In this document: piece by piece, positions 32,600 to 43,970 of the stretch
Position numbering within the stretch: position 1 is the stretch's first letter
Layout: each line of letters begins with the position of its first letter
From: Larix kaempferi
Lineage: Eukaryota; Streptophyta; Pinopsida; Pinales; Pinaceae
Length of the DNA: 64,000 nt
Direction: 5' to 3'
NCBI GenBank assembly: GCA_027924585.1
Contig: BSBM01000036.1
Location: 7,851,001-7,915,000 of the forward strand
Program-made: the position numbers and the translations under genes
Notes under the pieces: model-generated
Told to the model about the DNA's origin: nothing
The model's database searches: none
Seen by the model: the letters and a program-made list of their open reading frames with translations, nothing else

Positions 32600-33823
32600 A
32601 TGTTAAAATATCTTTCAATATGATGGCAGCAAGTCAACTATCTCCTTGAACAAAGCACCTGTTTTGAGTCTATCAAACAAGTTGGGTTCTAGTGTTGGCC
32701 TTAGGGTAAACCTGATCTCAGAGTTCCTACTCCTCTGTTTGGTTAGTCTTACAATCATATGGAGAATATGTTAATGTCTCCTACATTGTAGACTTACGTC
32801 ATGGTCCCTTTGTGTTCAAAGCTGCCTAAGTCACTCTTGTGTCATGCTCACTGTTCAAGGATATAACCTGTGTCGTCCATTCTGCAATTGCCTTGACCTC
32901 ATGTGTCGGCCATTCCTTGGTGTCAATATGTTTCATCATGTGTTCAGTCCTACTCCAAATCAGTTCATACCTGTTTGAGTGTCCCTCATGTTGGATGATG
33001 GAGGATGCATTAAGGCCTCCCTTCCAACGGATTTCTTCCCATCGACTTCAGCTCATTGTGCTCTGGGAATGAAGTTTAGAGTTTCGGTTAGTATCTTGGG
33101 GATTGCAGTCATTAGTGGCAGTTTCCCTCACTATTGGATAGATAGGAATACATCAATGTCTCCTATTCGATGGATTCTTCAAGTGTTCGACGGCAAGACC
33201 ATTTATTCGCACTTGCTTGAATGTACTAGGTACCTTGGGTTCCATTTTCATTATTGGTGGACACCCTCGCATTTGTTAACGATACACATCAATGACTGGT
33301 AATCAAACAATACCTCCCATGTTCGACATCAACTCCTTTATTCGCATGGATAGGTTTATACCTTGGGTTGTTTTTGGATGAAGACCTTGGGATCCTCGAT
33401 AGCATCACCTCATTTATGTTATCGCCCAAGTTGCGCAAGACTGAGCCACACTTTTTTGGGCTCTTGATGAGACATAGATCCAGCTTGTTCTCTATGGCTA
33501 TGTTCTCTAGTTTTGACATAGATCCACCTTGTATTTATGTGGCTATGTTTACACGTATGTTCCTCATGGATCCACGCTTGTATTTTAGTGGACATGATAG
33601 ATGCATCAGTATTTTGGATCATTATTGTATCCTCTTGGAGGTCATGTTCCACCATTTGAACATGGACAGTTACCCCAAGGATAATTTTGTCTGACATTGC
33701 CTTTGCTTTCAGGTACTTCATTTGAGCCTATGATTCTTGGTTTCTCTGTTCCTCCATGTTTCAACTCTTTGTTATTTATAATCTATTTTGGCCATTGTTT
33801 CCCACACTTCCTCTGACCTCATA
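32600..33823 (+). other. Element G 3' untranslated region
   Basis: No domain recognised. Frames such as 32839-33072 and 33368-33694 show no recognised domain. Confidence 0.5.
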
Positions 33824-33837
33824 CATTAGGGGGCATC
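33824..33837 (+). other. Element G polypurine tract
   Basis: CATTAGGGGGCATC ends exactly at the 3' LTR start. The purine core is AGGGGG. Confidence 0.7.
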
Positions 33838-34859
33838 TGTTATAGCTTGAAATGACACCTCTCTGTCCGTGACGACACTTATTTCCCTTGGTCGCATGAC
33901 AACACTTCTTGAGATCAAGTTTAGTCACACAACAGGACATTTGTGGATGGAGGAGTCATTTGGGACACTAAAAATGGTTGAAATTACCTCATTCTTGACC
34001 CATTTGATGTATATGACCCTTAGGAACATTTATCCAGACCAAACCGTCTCCTGAAAATGAGCAGAAAAGCCTGTTTTTGGCCATTTTTTAACATGAGCGC
34101 GACTCCACTGTTGAAATAGTAGCGCTTAACTCCATATGTATGCTACTTTTTCTACTGTAGAGTAGCGTACACCCCTGTTTTTGTCAAAATCTCGAAATTC
34201 GAGTAAGTTAAGTTGGTTGGGAAACCTCGTGAGCGGTTATAACTTCTTTTCCTCTTCCTCACTAACTATATAAGGAGGGTAGAAGGGCCATGTGATGGGA
34301 CTAAGCTCAATTACAAAGTTGTGCTGGAGGAATGGAGATCCTCATCCCCCTCTCTTTTGCTTCAGTTTTGGTCAACCCTAGCACAGTTGATTAGAGGCTG
34401 GAATCCTTGGAGAACGGAAGCAGGAGACCTTGAATCTAGGTTTCGTGAAGTGCCAAGCTTGAAGGAGGGTATAACTTTTTGTACTTGCTTTCATTCATTA
34501 ATAAAGATCAGACGTTCTTCTCTTTCCAAATATGACCTATTAATGTGTCTTAGACTTGATTACTGTTTGATTATAGTTTGATGTCTCTTTATATTATGGA
34601 TATCAGTCTTATATATGTAGTCAAATATGTTTGAGAAGGGTATCAAGTTGTTTTGCAGGTCTGGGCATTGCGACACTGGATAAGCATTGAAGAGCGAGGG
34701 AGGCAAAGCTAGAATCAACCTTCTAAATGAGGTGCCTACAGCTCTAAACCCTAATCTCTTCATTTACTTGTTGTACTTGCAGAATGCTTGTAAGTCTTTC
34801 TTTATCACCGTAAGTTGGTAGTTTCTCCCCTGAACTATAGGTGCATTTTCCCCACAAAA
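33838..34859 (+). repeat. Element G 3' LTR (1022 bp)
   Basis: Nearly identical to the 5' LTR apart from a 44 bp deletion near 34115 and a changed last dinucleotide (AA instead of CA). Confidence 0.92.
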
Positions 34860-35723
34860 CATACCCCAACATACACTACTTACACACAGCAAAACTCCGT
34901 CATTGGGCATGGATACACATTTTAACAATGGGATTTACAACAAGATGGCCATGGGTTTCCCCCAAATCATGGGCACACCAAAAACAAACTATGGAAAGAG
35001 AAATTCCACCACAGGGAGAAAAACTTATTTCTCCCACAGGTTATGGGCATTCCTATGGCCAAAATGGCCTCAATGAAACCCCAAATCGATCTGTTCTATT
35101 CCCCACTGGTAACCAAAATAAAAACGCCTTTCCCAGCTAGAAAAATGAAGGAAAACACAGAAAAAACATGGAGGAAAATGCCCAGGAAGCTCCAAACTCG
35201 TGAGAGAGCAAAGCTAATGGGTGAAGAATGTCTTGGGGAGAAATTTCGTGGCTCCTTTCTTGCCAAGGAATCCAAACACGATTTTCCATGCAGGGTGGCT
35301 TGCCCATACTCAAATTTGGATAGCCATACCTCCCATTCCCCAAGGCATTAACTACCTCAACCAACTCTTGGGAGAAATGAATGATTGGGTACAAAAGTCA
35401 ACATGGGTAGTTGAGAGTTTTATGGGTTCTCTCATTGACACTTGGCTTGACTTGATTGGTTCAAGGGTTTGAATGTTTTCCCTCTCGATTCCTTGTAAAA
35501 TCATGCCCCCATCTCTTGTTGCATTGCATAGCTAGTTGTGGGTATTTTATTAAAATGCATATTTACATGATATTTGAAATTCCAATGTGCCTGGCTAGCA
35601 CGTAACCCATATGCATCACTAAATCGATGGCGGGGCCTTGGCCTTGAGCTCCTCACCACGATTTTATAACAATATTACATCATTTACATTTCAATGCAAT
35701 GGGGTCAAAATCGGTACATTACA
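34860..35723 (-). repeat. Element D1 5' LTR, second part
   Basis: Begins with the second CATAC and continues the D1 LTR to TTACA at 35723, matching 15490-16352. Small frames such as 35043-35351 mirror those in the other LTR. Confidence 0.9.
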
Positions 35724-35728
35724 CTAAG

Positions 35729-38700
35729 TTATGTATCCACTAAAGAGGAACTACACATACTCACTCACAGCCACACATAGTTAATTCTTAGGCTAATACA
35801 ACATAACAATTAGTTTTATCAAATGTGCAGGGAGACGAAGAAGGAGAAATATAAGCCAACGAGCTCAACCACAAAGATACAGGCATCTCAATTGGTCTCA
35901 GCCAACCTTGGCACTCATATTACCTACCACACCCAACACAAGGAAGGTCCCCTTCTCAGGCACCCCTTCACTCGAGTGTTATTGAAGGTGAGAATAGAAA
36001 GGTACAAGCTATTAAACCTTCAAATATTACTTGCCTTCATTGATTTTATTGAGCTATTCAAACCTGTGGTATCTCTCTCTGACTTCATTTTTCTCTTAAA
36101 TTTTCTTATTTTTGGCCACGTGAATTTTAGCCACGAAATTCAATTTTTGGGCTCTCAAATCTGGGTTTTCCCATGGATTTTTGGGATTTTGACACACTCA
36201 AATTCTCCCCAATGTTGATATATATGGATCCCCCACTAGATTTTACCACCCACATGAATTTCTTCGCATTCTTGACACTCTAAAACGTGGTTTTTCATCT
36301 GGTTACGATTTATGTTCTCTTCCCTGTTGGGAATGCTTAGCTTCCTGAAAATTTTGAGTCCCTTGCCTAACTATGGAATGGGGATCAAGGGAAATAAATT
36401 CCCATGAATTAAATTGACTTTTGGGTCTAGTAAACTAATCCCATAACTTGTCATGTGAATTCATGTACTCATCCCATGCTCCATTAAATTTCTAAGAAGA
36501 TTTCCAACAGCCTTCTTATAGCATAATTAAATATCAACAAGGAAATTCAAGATGCGTTCTCAAGATGATACTTGGCAATAGAGGGTTGACTCTCTCACAC
36601 CCCTTCCTATCCCTACTGGATAGCATAGCCATGTTGATGCCTCGGTTGTGTATGTGCTTGAATGGTGTCCAAGGCAAACAACAGAGGGGGAAAACCCAGA
36701 CTGAAAGGCTTCAAATCCTAGGCAATGACAGTTCTATCCCCAGCTTGTTTGGAATAGTAATCTCCCACGGATATTCGGCCTCCGCTGGCACTCTATGAGT
36801 TGATGAGTTTTGATCCTAAAAGGATTTGTCTTCCTGAATAGGAAAACAAAGTGTCTAAAGTCTAAAACAAATCTACCTAGAAAGGACATATAAGCTAAGT
36901 TAGACCTACCCTGAGATGATGTCTTGTTTATGTGTAGATTAACTTGATGTGGAAATAGATAAGCATGTTCAACAATTTAACAGAAATGTAAAAGAGATTT
37001 AATTACTTATCAAATCAAATTACTAACAATCAATTAAAATTGATTGATGGCAAGTTAAGGATTTAGAAACATTCAAGATTAACCTGTGACTGATATGTCA
37101 ATTGAAAAATTAACATAAATTATAATTACCTGTAAACCATTTGCAAAAATAGATACAAGTTTTAATTGAATAAACTCTTTTAAAACCTTAATCATACATA
37201 GATCATGAGAAAGTTGTAGATAAATGTACTTATGAATTGCAGAAGATTAACAGTGTTTGATAAGCAATTTGAAGTGAAAATCAATATTATCAAAGAAACT
37301 TGATCAATAGACAGAAGAGGATCTAAAAGAATAACTTTACTTTACTGTATAACCGAAAGTCTGCAAGAAATTACAAGCTCTATATTAAACATGGTATCTC
37401 CAGTCTCTTCTGCTGATTTTTTCCTCCAAATTCCCCCCTCTATTAGATCATAAAAGATAGGTATTTATACAGAAAAAAAATTACAGGAAGAGATAAGATC
37501 CATTTCCCCAATTGGTGAGCTAACTAGCTGAGTTATTCCATTTACCAGATCCATCCATGAGAAAAATTTGGAAAATTTCGTTTGGAAAACCAGTCGGATC
37601 TCCCAAATGAAAAAATTTCTACAGATTCTACTCAATATCAAACTAATTAGGAATATTCTACACAAAACCCATGTCTCGGATTTTCCAGATTCGTCTTCGT
37701 CACTCCATAAATCGCGTCCAAATATCACTGCTTTCCACTTGACATGTTTTGATCACTCTAAACTTGGGATGTGAATTCTTCAATTTGATTCCTCTAAATC
37801 CAAATCCACACCTGTACAATTCAAAATAGAAATTAAAATATCATTCCAAATCTAATGACAGAAATCTAAATTAATAACAATTCATTTGCAAATCAAAAAT
37901 AATGAAAATGAACAATCTTATGCAAATCCGAATTTGACTTTCAGGAAAAATTTCGGTGTGGTTAAGCTATTTATTTGGAAAAATTAATCTTCCCAAATCA
38001 TTACGAGCTATCTTGGGCTTGATTTGGACTTATAAATCTCAAGATATTGCTCCCGTAAGTTAAGACTTAGTAGCCGTTGATTTCATTGCGGAGTGAATTA
38101 TGGCCATTGATCTAACAATTAAATCCATTATCCCATATTAATCATTTTCCAAAACAAATAAAACCAAAATCAATATTCCCCAAAATATCGAAATCACATG
38201 CCGGAAAGGAAATTTTGAATTTGGAAAAATCATTTAAACAAATCTAAATCAAAATTTAAAACCCTATGTAAAAATAAAATTACCAAAATTTACAGACCTG
38301 AAGTTAAATTAAAACATAGCATAAGATAGACTTAGGGTCCGTAAATGCGCGCATGAAAAAGTAAGAATTTGCAAAAGTGATTTCCGCAATCCGCAATTGC
38401 GGAATGCGGAATGCGGAAACATCCAAATTTTACTTAAAACAACCTTGCCTTCCGCAATCCGTTGCTGAGATATTATTTAACAATGGGAAAATTAAAATTA
38501 TTAGAAAGTTTGGAAAAATGAATTTTTTTCTTATTTTCTTTAATGTTGAATGAAGTAGATTAAAATAACACAACAATAGAGAAAAGATTAAAAACCTAGA
38601 AATATTTACAAAGTGAAAGAAAATCCAATATCGGGAAACCCTAAACCTAGAAGTAAAAATCAAAACTATTTACAAGTTAATTCTTAAGAAAAATAAATAT

Positions 38701-40132
38701 TGGAAACAAGTTACGAAAAGAATCACTCCTATAATATAGGAGAGTTAATGAATTCCATAAATAGGTTTCGAACATAACCATTTTCCGAGAATAGAAAATC
38801 AAAAAAAGAATAATAATATTTTCTTTTGCACAATAATAAATGAAAATTCTTTTAATTTGCAAAAGGGAAAAATATAAATTGTATTTTCAAGATCAAATTA
38901 GCGTATTTACATGGAATGACTTATCCATGATCAAACTAATTTACAATCGTGAATATTGAACTTTAATCCCACTAATTCCTAAGTAATCATAAAACAAAAG
39001 ACTCATGGAAATTAGGGAAATTAGAACTCACATAAAGTAAAACCAATGTGTTCTTTAACTTTCATAACATCAAATTGTGTATAAATTTAATATATGGATT
39101 TAATAAAATACACAAAGTAATTTGATAAAAGCTAAAGCATGACCATGAATAACTAAAAGATTTCAATAAGCTCAAACTAAACATTAAAAATGTTAAATTA
39201 ATATAAGGAAACAAACCGAAAGACTAAGATAATTTTTAATATTTACATTATGATTCTAGGCATGCAAAAGTTAAAATAAAACTCCATCAAGCTCAAATAT
39301 CATACTAATGCAATATACAAAAATCATGAGAGAATAAACCATAAGATCAATCAAAATCCTAGAATGAAGGCAACAACCAGCCATCATCTCGAATAATCAA
39401 TTTGTGGAATGAAGACCAAATCTACGTGGGGAATGTGAGAAACAACATAGCAAATTAACGACCAAGATCATGGAACGAACTCAAATGAATCGAAAGCAAA
39501 TAATTAAAAATGGAAACAATCCAAATAATTATTCAAATCACGCAGTGTAATCTCATCCGCAGGATCAAGACAAATCTATGGTCAAGATTAAACATGCAGA
39601 AGCAAAGTTGCAGAAGTTTTATTTTGAAAATATATACATTCTTCCCGCAATCCGCAATTTGCGGGTTGTGGGATCGCAACTCTGAACATTATCAAACAAG
39701 AAGTTCCTGCAATCCGCAAATTTCAGGTTGTGGGTTGCGGAATCGCAAAGCGCAAAACTAAATTAAAAAGTGTTCCCACAATCTGCATTGCGGGTTGCGA
39801 GTTGCGTGTGCAAACAACCGCGATTATTAGACAAACAATTCCGCACCCGCAATCCGCAATGCGGGTTGCGGGTTGTGGAATGGAAAAGTTTCAAACTCAA
39901 AAACCAAGCTCCCGCAATCCGCATTGCGGGTTGCAGGTTGCGGGAAAGACATAATTTTGGGAAAAATAAGTTCTTCCCGCAACTCACAAAAAACACACAA
40001 AAAGCATAAATTTTCAAAAGAAAAAAATACTAACTGAGTCAAATCATGACAATGACATCAAAGCATGAAAAGTAGGATGAAAAACCCCAAAATGACTAAG
40101 GAATTTAATCATTACCTTTGCATATAAAAATT
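35729..40132 (-). other. Element F interior, no genes
   Basis: AT-rich DNA without recognisable coding domains. The segment from 35729 to about 36250 may continue the F LTR. The stretch 36300-40100 looks different in composition and may be another insertion whose ends I cannot define. A small cluster of CCGCAATCCGCAATTGCGG lies at about 38380-38465, and a larger one at 39640-39990. Confidence 0.5.
39640..39990 (+). repeat. ~65 bp array of CCGCAAT/TTGCGGG dyads
   Basis: Units near 39648, 39710, 39775, 39845, 39911 and 39975 each carry CCGCAATCCGCAAT next to its inverse TGCGGGTTGCGGG, so each unit can fold into a hairpin. Spacers between units differ in sequence, so the dyad is what is conserved. 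Confidence 0.85.
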
Positions 40133-40136
40133 GGGG

Positions 40137-40166
40137 GATCCCATGTTTTATTGAAAACATGGGATC
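40137..40166 (+). other. Perfect 13 bp inverted repeat
   Basis: GATCCCATGTTTT and AAAACATGGGATC, separated by ATTG. It lies in the F right-hand LTR region. A transcript hairpin or a small element end are both possible. Confidence 0.85.
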
Positions 40167-40232
40167 TGTTGTACCTACAACAAGCCCCTCATTTTCATTT
40201 CTTCCATATCCAGCTCTAGACTTTTGTTTGCA

Positions 40233-40529
40233 TTATAAATATTACATTGTTGTTACATTTTATCATGGCTTACTAGCACATGGTTTATCAAATATAAATA
40301 CTTGCCTTTATAATTCTATACATTCACTAGTGGGGCCTTGGCTTTGAGCTCCACACTATGAATCATACATTAAAATTTTACAAATATTACATTGTTGTTA
40401 CATTTTCTCATGGCTTACTAGCACATGGTTTATAAAATATAAATACTTGCCTTTATAATTCTATACATTCACTAGTGGGGCTTTGGCTTTGAGCTCCACA
40501 CTAGGAATCATACATTAAAATTTTACAAC
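40233..40529 (-). repeat. Tandem duplication (~148 bp) inside the F LTR
   Basis: About 40233-40383 and 40384-40529 are near-identical (ATTACATTGTTGTTACATTT through CACTAGTGGGGC to AAAATTTTACAA). The copies differ at only a few bases, so the duplication is fairly young. Confidence 0.88.
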
Positions 40530-40580
40530 ATTTGCATTATCAATCCAATACATTCCAAGGGTCAAAATGGGGGTGTTACA

Positions 40581-41066
40581 GAGAAAATATTCCAGTTGTT
40601 GAAGAATCTTCTTAGTAGTGCTCCAATGCTAAAAGTTGCAAATCCAGAAAAGGATTTCATGGTGTATATTGATGCATGTAAACAAGGAATTGGAGGAGTT
40701 CTTATGCAAAACAATCATGAGGTATTTTATGATTCAAGGAAGCTAAAAGAAGATGAAAATAATTATGTTACCCATAATTTAGAGTGTTTTTCCATAGTGA
40801 ATGCTTTGAAAATGTATAGGCACTATTTGATCGGCAAGAAATTTGAGCTCAAAACTAACCATTATGGCTTGAAATGTTTGTTTGAGAATGAAACATTAAA
40901 TAAAATGAAATCTAAATGGATGGAATTTTTATGTCAAATTAATTTTGAATTCAAACACATAAAAGGGAAAGAAAATAGAGTGGTTAATGCTTCCAGCAGA
41001 AAAATGCATGTAATGCATGTGGCAACCATTAGTTATTGTCAAATAGTTAAGGAAAAAGATTTTTAA
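40581..41066 (+). pseudogene. Element E RNase H, interrupted
   Basis: Resumes element E right of the GAGAA duplication: LLSSAPMLKVANPEKDF, then YIDACKQGIGGVLMQN (first catalytic Asp), NYVTHNLECFSIVNALK, YLIGKKFELKTNHYGLK (the expected Asp in T-D-H has become Asn), and FKHIKGKENRVVNASS. Mostly open but damaged at catalytic positions. Confidence 0.88.
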
Positions 41067-42420
41067 TTCCCTTGTTGAAGATCAACCCTATGTGCAAGTA
41101 AAGAATATATTATAGAAACATAATTTGGAAAGAAGATATGAAGGCCCTCCTTTGGAGGAAGATGGAATTCTTACCTATAAGAATAGAATTTAATTTACCA
41201 ACTCTGCAGATTTGAGAAGAATTATCATGGATGAAATCCATAAAATGCCATATTCTAACCATCCAGGATACTAGAAAATAATTGCTACAGTAAGGAAGTA
41301 ATATTTTTGTTGGGAATGAAGAAATACGTTGCTTAGTATATTTCCAAATGTATAAAATGCCAGCAACTAAAGGTTGAACATCAACACCCAGCAGGTTTAT
41401 TACAGCGTTTATCGTTTTTGTAATGAAAATGGGAAGTGGTAACTTAACTATGGATTTTATCACCAGATTACCAACTACTTCAAAAAAGCTTGATTCCATC
41501 ATGGTTGTAGTGAATAAATTATCTAAGGTAGTGCATTTTATTCCAGATAAATCTACTCACAAGGATGATGAGATAGCAAGAATATTCATGAAAGAAATAT
41601 TCAAAATTGCATGGTTTACCCAAAGCAATTGTATTCGATTGAGATACAAAGTTTACACATAACTTTTGAAAAAATATTTTTGCATATTTGGGTACACGAT
41701 TGAATTTTAGTACTACCTACCATCTATAAACAAATGGGCAAAAATAAAAGTAAATCAAGTGATTGAAGACATGCTTCGCATGTATGTGATGGATAAATCA
41801 TCCAAGTGGAAAGATTATCTACTCTTGGTATAGTTTGCATATAACAATGGGCATCAAGCATCATTAAGAATGAGTCCATTTGAAGCTTTCTATGGCAGAA
41901 GGTGTAGGACACTAGTGAGTTGGGATAATTCAATGAAAAACATTGTGCTTGGGTCAGAAATGCTTAAGGAAATGGAACAAGAGGTTGAAAAGATTAAGCA
42001 AAATTTGAAGGCATCCCAAGATAAGCAAAAAAGTTATACAAATAAAAATAGAGTACACAGGGAATTTAATGTTGGGGATCATGTTTACCTTTGAGTGAGT
42101 CAAAGGAAGAGTTCCTTGAAACTTGGAAGTTGTGCCCAAGTTGTTGTCAAGATATTGTGGTCCAGTTGAAGCGCTTGAGAGGATAGGGCCATCTATATGT
42201 AGAATTGCATTGCCTACTAACACTAGATCCCATAATGTTTTTCATGTTTCTTTGCTTAAGAAATGTGTACATGATTCTAACCATACCACTTTATTGAGAT
42301 GTGATCCAGGTGGAACCCAAGGTAAAGTTCAAAACAGATCCAGTATGTGTCATTGGAAAGAAAGTAGCATTGCTCCAAAATTGAGCCATTGAATAGATAA
42401 ATGTGCAATGGAAGCAATTT
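41067..42420 (+). pseudogene. Element E integrase, broken
   Basis: The zinc-binding region can be read around 41215-41370 (RRIIMDEIHKM, SNHPGY, SKCIKCQQLKVEHQHPAGL), but in several frames. The core entry (NLTMDFITRLPTTSKKLDSI, at about 41440) is open to 41662 but decays before the second Asp. SPFEAFYGRRC follows at 41875 and FNVGDHVYL at 42065. The C-terminal tail to about 42420 keeps a chromodomain-like end in pieces. Many stops; inactive. Confidence 0.85.
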
Positions 42421-42525
42421 GGTATTGATGAGACTACATGGCCATTGTAGGATTCCATGAGAAAGGCATATCCATTTTGTTTTATAATTTTGAGGAAACA
42501 TCGAGGATGGTGTTATTCCAAGGAC

Positions 42526-42540
42526 CAAGGGGGAGGGGAC
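42526..42540 (+). other. Element E polypurine tract
   Basis: AAGGGGGAGGGGAC right before TGTAACACCC. Upstream GAGGATGGTGTTATTCCAAG matches the D elements. Confidence 0.85.
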
Positions 42541-43970
42541 TGTAACACCCTCAGTTTTGACCATTGGAATGTATTAAATAATATTATGTAAAATGATGTA
42601 AATATGTTAGTATGGATTCCTTGTGTTGATCTTAAGGCCACGACCCGACTAGTGAATAGTTAGGCATGTCTAATGTAATTATTTCTATATGGTCCATATG
42701 GATGGCTTGTCATGATGACTCAAAATCTATGTAAATATGATGTTGAAAAAATAATAAAATGATCCAAGATGATTGTGTAAAGAGAACTAGAGGGGATATG
42801 ATTCCACTAGAGGGGAACATGAAGGGGATCCTATCGAAGATTAAATCCTCTTTACCCAAGTGTCAGCCTTATAACTCATCCATTTATGCCATGTGCCTTA
42901 AGTGAACCATGTACCTTATTTTGATTTATTAAGTCCAATCATTAAATTCATGTGTGAGACTGGTGGGAAAGTCTTCTCATGTAGTTATGGACGCATGGGA
43001 TGAATATATTTTTATGACAATTATAAGAGTCCTTCCTTTTATGGTTAGAAGTAATGCATGTTGTCATTTCACCAATCATTTCGTCTACATTGAGTCTATC
43101 ACTCTTTCTCTATTCATAATTCATACACTATTTAGCCTTCATGTTGTTTCTCCATTGCCAAGAACCAAACTGTGAAATTAATTCAAAATTAGCATTGTGA
43201 AGAGGAATTATAGACATTAGAGTGAAGAGGATGGTTGTAAGTGAGCATAGAGTTTGGGAAAGATAGGATCCTTTACCTAGTGTTTATTTGCTACTCCAAG
43301 GTGCTTGAGATGCTATGAATTGATCTTACAAGAGGTCCTCTAAAAGCACAGAGAAAATTGGACTCTTTCTGCACACATTGAAGAGCATTGTAAGGATTCA
43401 GTACTCTGAGGGATTGTTGAGCAAAAAAAGAGTGGGCCTTCCTTGTGTTGTGTGAGTAGTGGAAAAGAGTTCCGTGACTGGGATGGCTGAATGAGATTCC
43501 TATAGTGTTTACTAGTTAGCAGATTGGCTAAGCATGAGATAAAATGAGTTTTGGGATGAGAGAGAGAAGCATGTAGGTGTTTCCTTTTGCCTGGTGGCCT
43601 CATAGCCCAGCTTGGGGGTGGTATCTATAGCTGATATCTATGGTTGGGTGGGAAATTTCTCTTACAGAGGTAGTTACTTAGATCTTCTTCTATTGAAACA
43701 CAAGTATTCATTGTTGTCCATGTTTATGCAATGATTTTATTTACTTTATGCAATCAATATGGTTGTTTATGCATGATGTGTGTGTGGATAAAGTTTTAAT
43801 TCATATGTATTTTATATCATGCACCTACACATACATTTCTTAATTCATCTTGCTCATGGAAAGCTTAAATTAGTTATGAGTTTTAATAATGGCTCGATGG
43901 AGTGAAATTAGAAACATGAAATTTTCAACTACCCCCTGCTAGAGTAGGAATGATGGATGGGGACAGTACA
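42541..43970 (+). repeat. Element E 3' LTR (1430 bp)
   Basis: Starts TGTAACACCCTCAG and ends GGGGACAGTACA. End sequences resemble those of F and D. The matching 5' LTR was not found. Frames at 42954-43175 and 43340-43603 show no domain. Confidence 0.75.

Larger units (their letters stand above)
25365..34859 (+). mobile_element. Element G: LTR element with zinc knuckles and protease, no RT
   Basis: Plus-strand element of 9.5 kb inserted in the D1 5' LTR with a perfect CATAC duplication (25360-25364 and 34860-34864). LTRs of 1066 and 1022 bp are very similar, so this is one of the younger insertions. It has a primer site unlike the others here, a two-kilobase leader, one long zinc-knuckle/protease frame, a repeat-rich 3' region and a polypurine tract. 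No RT, RNase H or integrase could be found in either strand, so it appears non-autonomous. Confidence 0.93.
14959..35723 (-). mobile_element. Element D1: large non-autonomous LTR element
   Basis: Minus-strand element with LTRs at 14959-16352 and 24814-25364 plus 34865-35723, the latter split by element G. Primer site is tRNA-Met type, polypurine tract is present. Flanks CTAGG (14954-14958) and CTAAG (35724-35728) are a duplication with one mismatch. Without the nested C and G, the internal region is about 6.2 kb and holds only a gag trace, tandem arrays and AT-rich DNA. It is a large LTR derivative without its own enzymes. D2 (45890-54670) is a second copy in the opposite orientation. Confidence 0.9.
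14613..40580 (-). mobile_element. Element F: LTR insertion splitting element E
   Basis: Bounded by TGTCACATCC on the left and GGGTGTTACA on the right (minus strand TGTAACACCC to GGGATGTGACA), with a perfect GAGAA duplication at 14608-14612 and 40581-40585. Ends resemble the D-family and element E LTRs. I found no primer site, polypurine tract, second LTR pair or coding domain of its own, so it may be a solo LTR swollen by later insertions, or a very decayed element. D1 lies inside it. Confidence 0.75.
7351..43970 (+). mobile_element. Element E: decayed gypsy element hosting a nest
   Basis: Pieces of one plus-strand Ty3/gypsy element appear in order: gag (7351-8390), zinc knuckle and protease (12903-13560), RT (13576-14612), RNase H (40581-41066), integrase (41067-42420), polypurine tract and a 1.43 kb 3' LTR ending at 43970. 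Element B splits the gag region and element F splits RT from RNase H with a perfect GAGAA duplication. All domains are broken. No 5' LTR was found left of 7351; a run at 7331-7350 may be a damaged primer-site region, so the left end is uncertain. Confidence 0.82.

Noticed and set aside
39510-40017. Several overlapping 75-85 codon frames on both strands
   Set aside because: They follow the CCGCAAT dyad array, which lacks stops in many frames; no protein signal.
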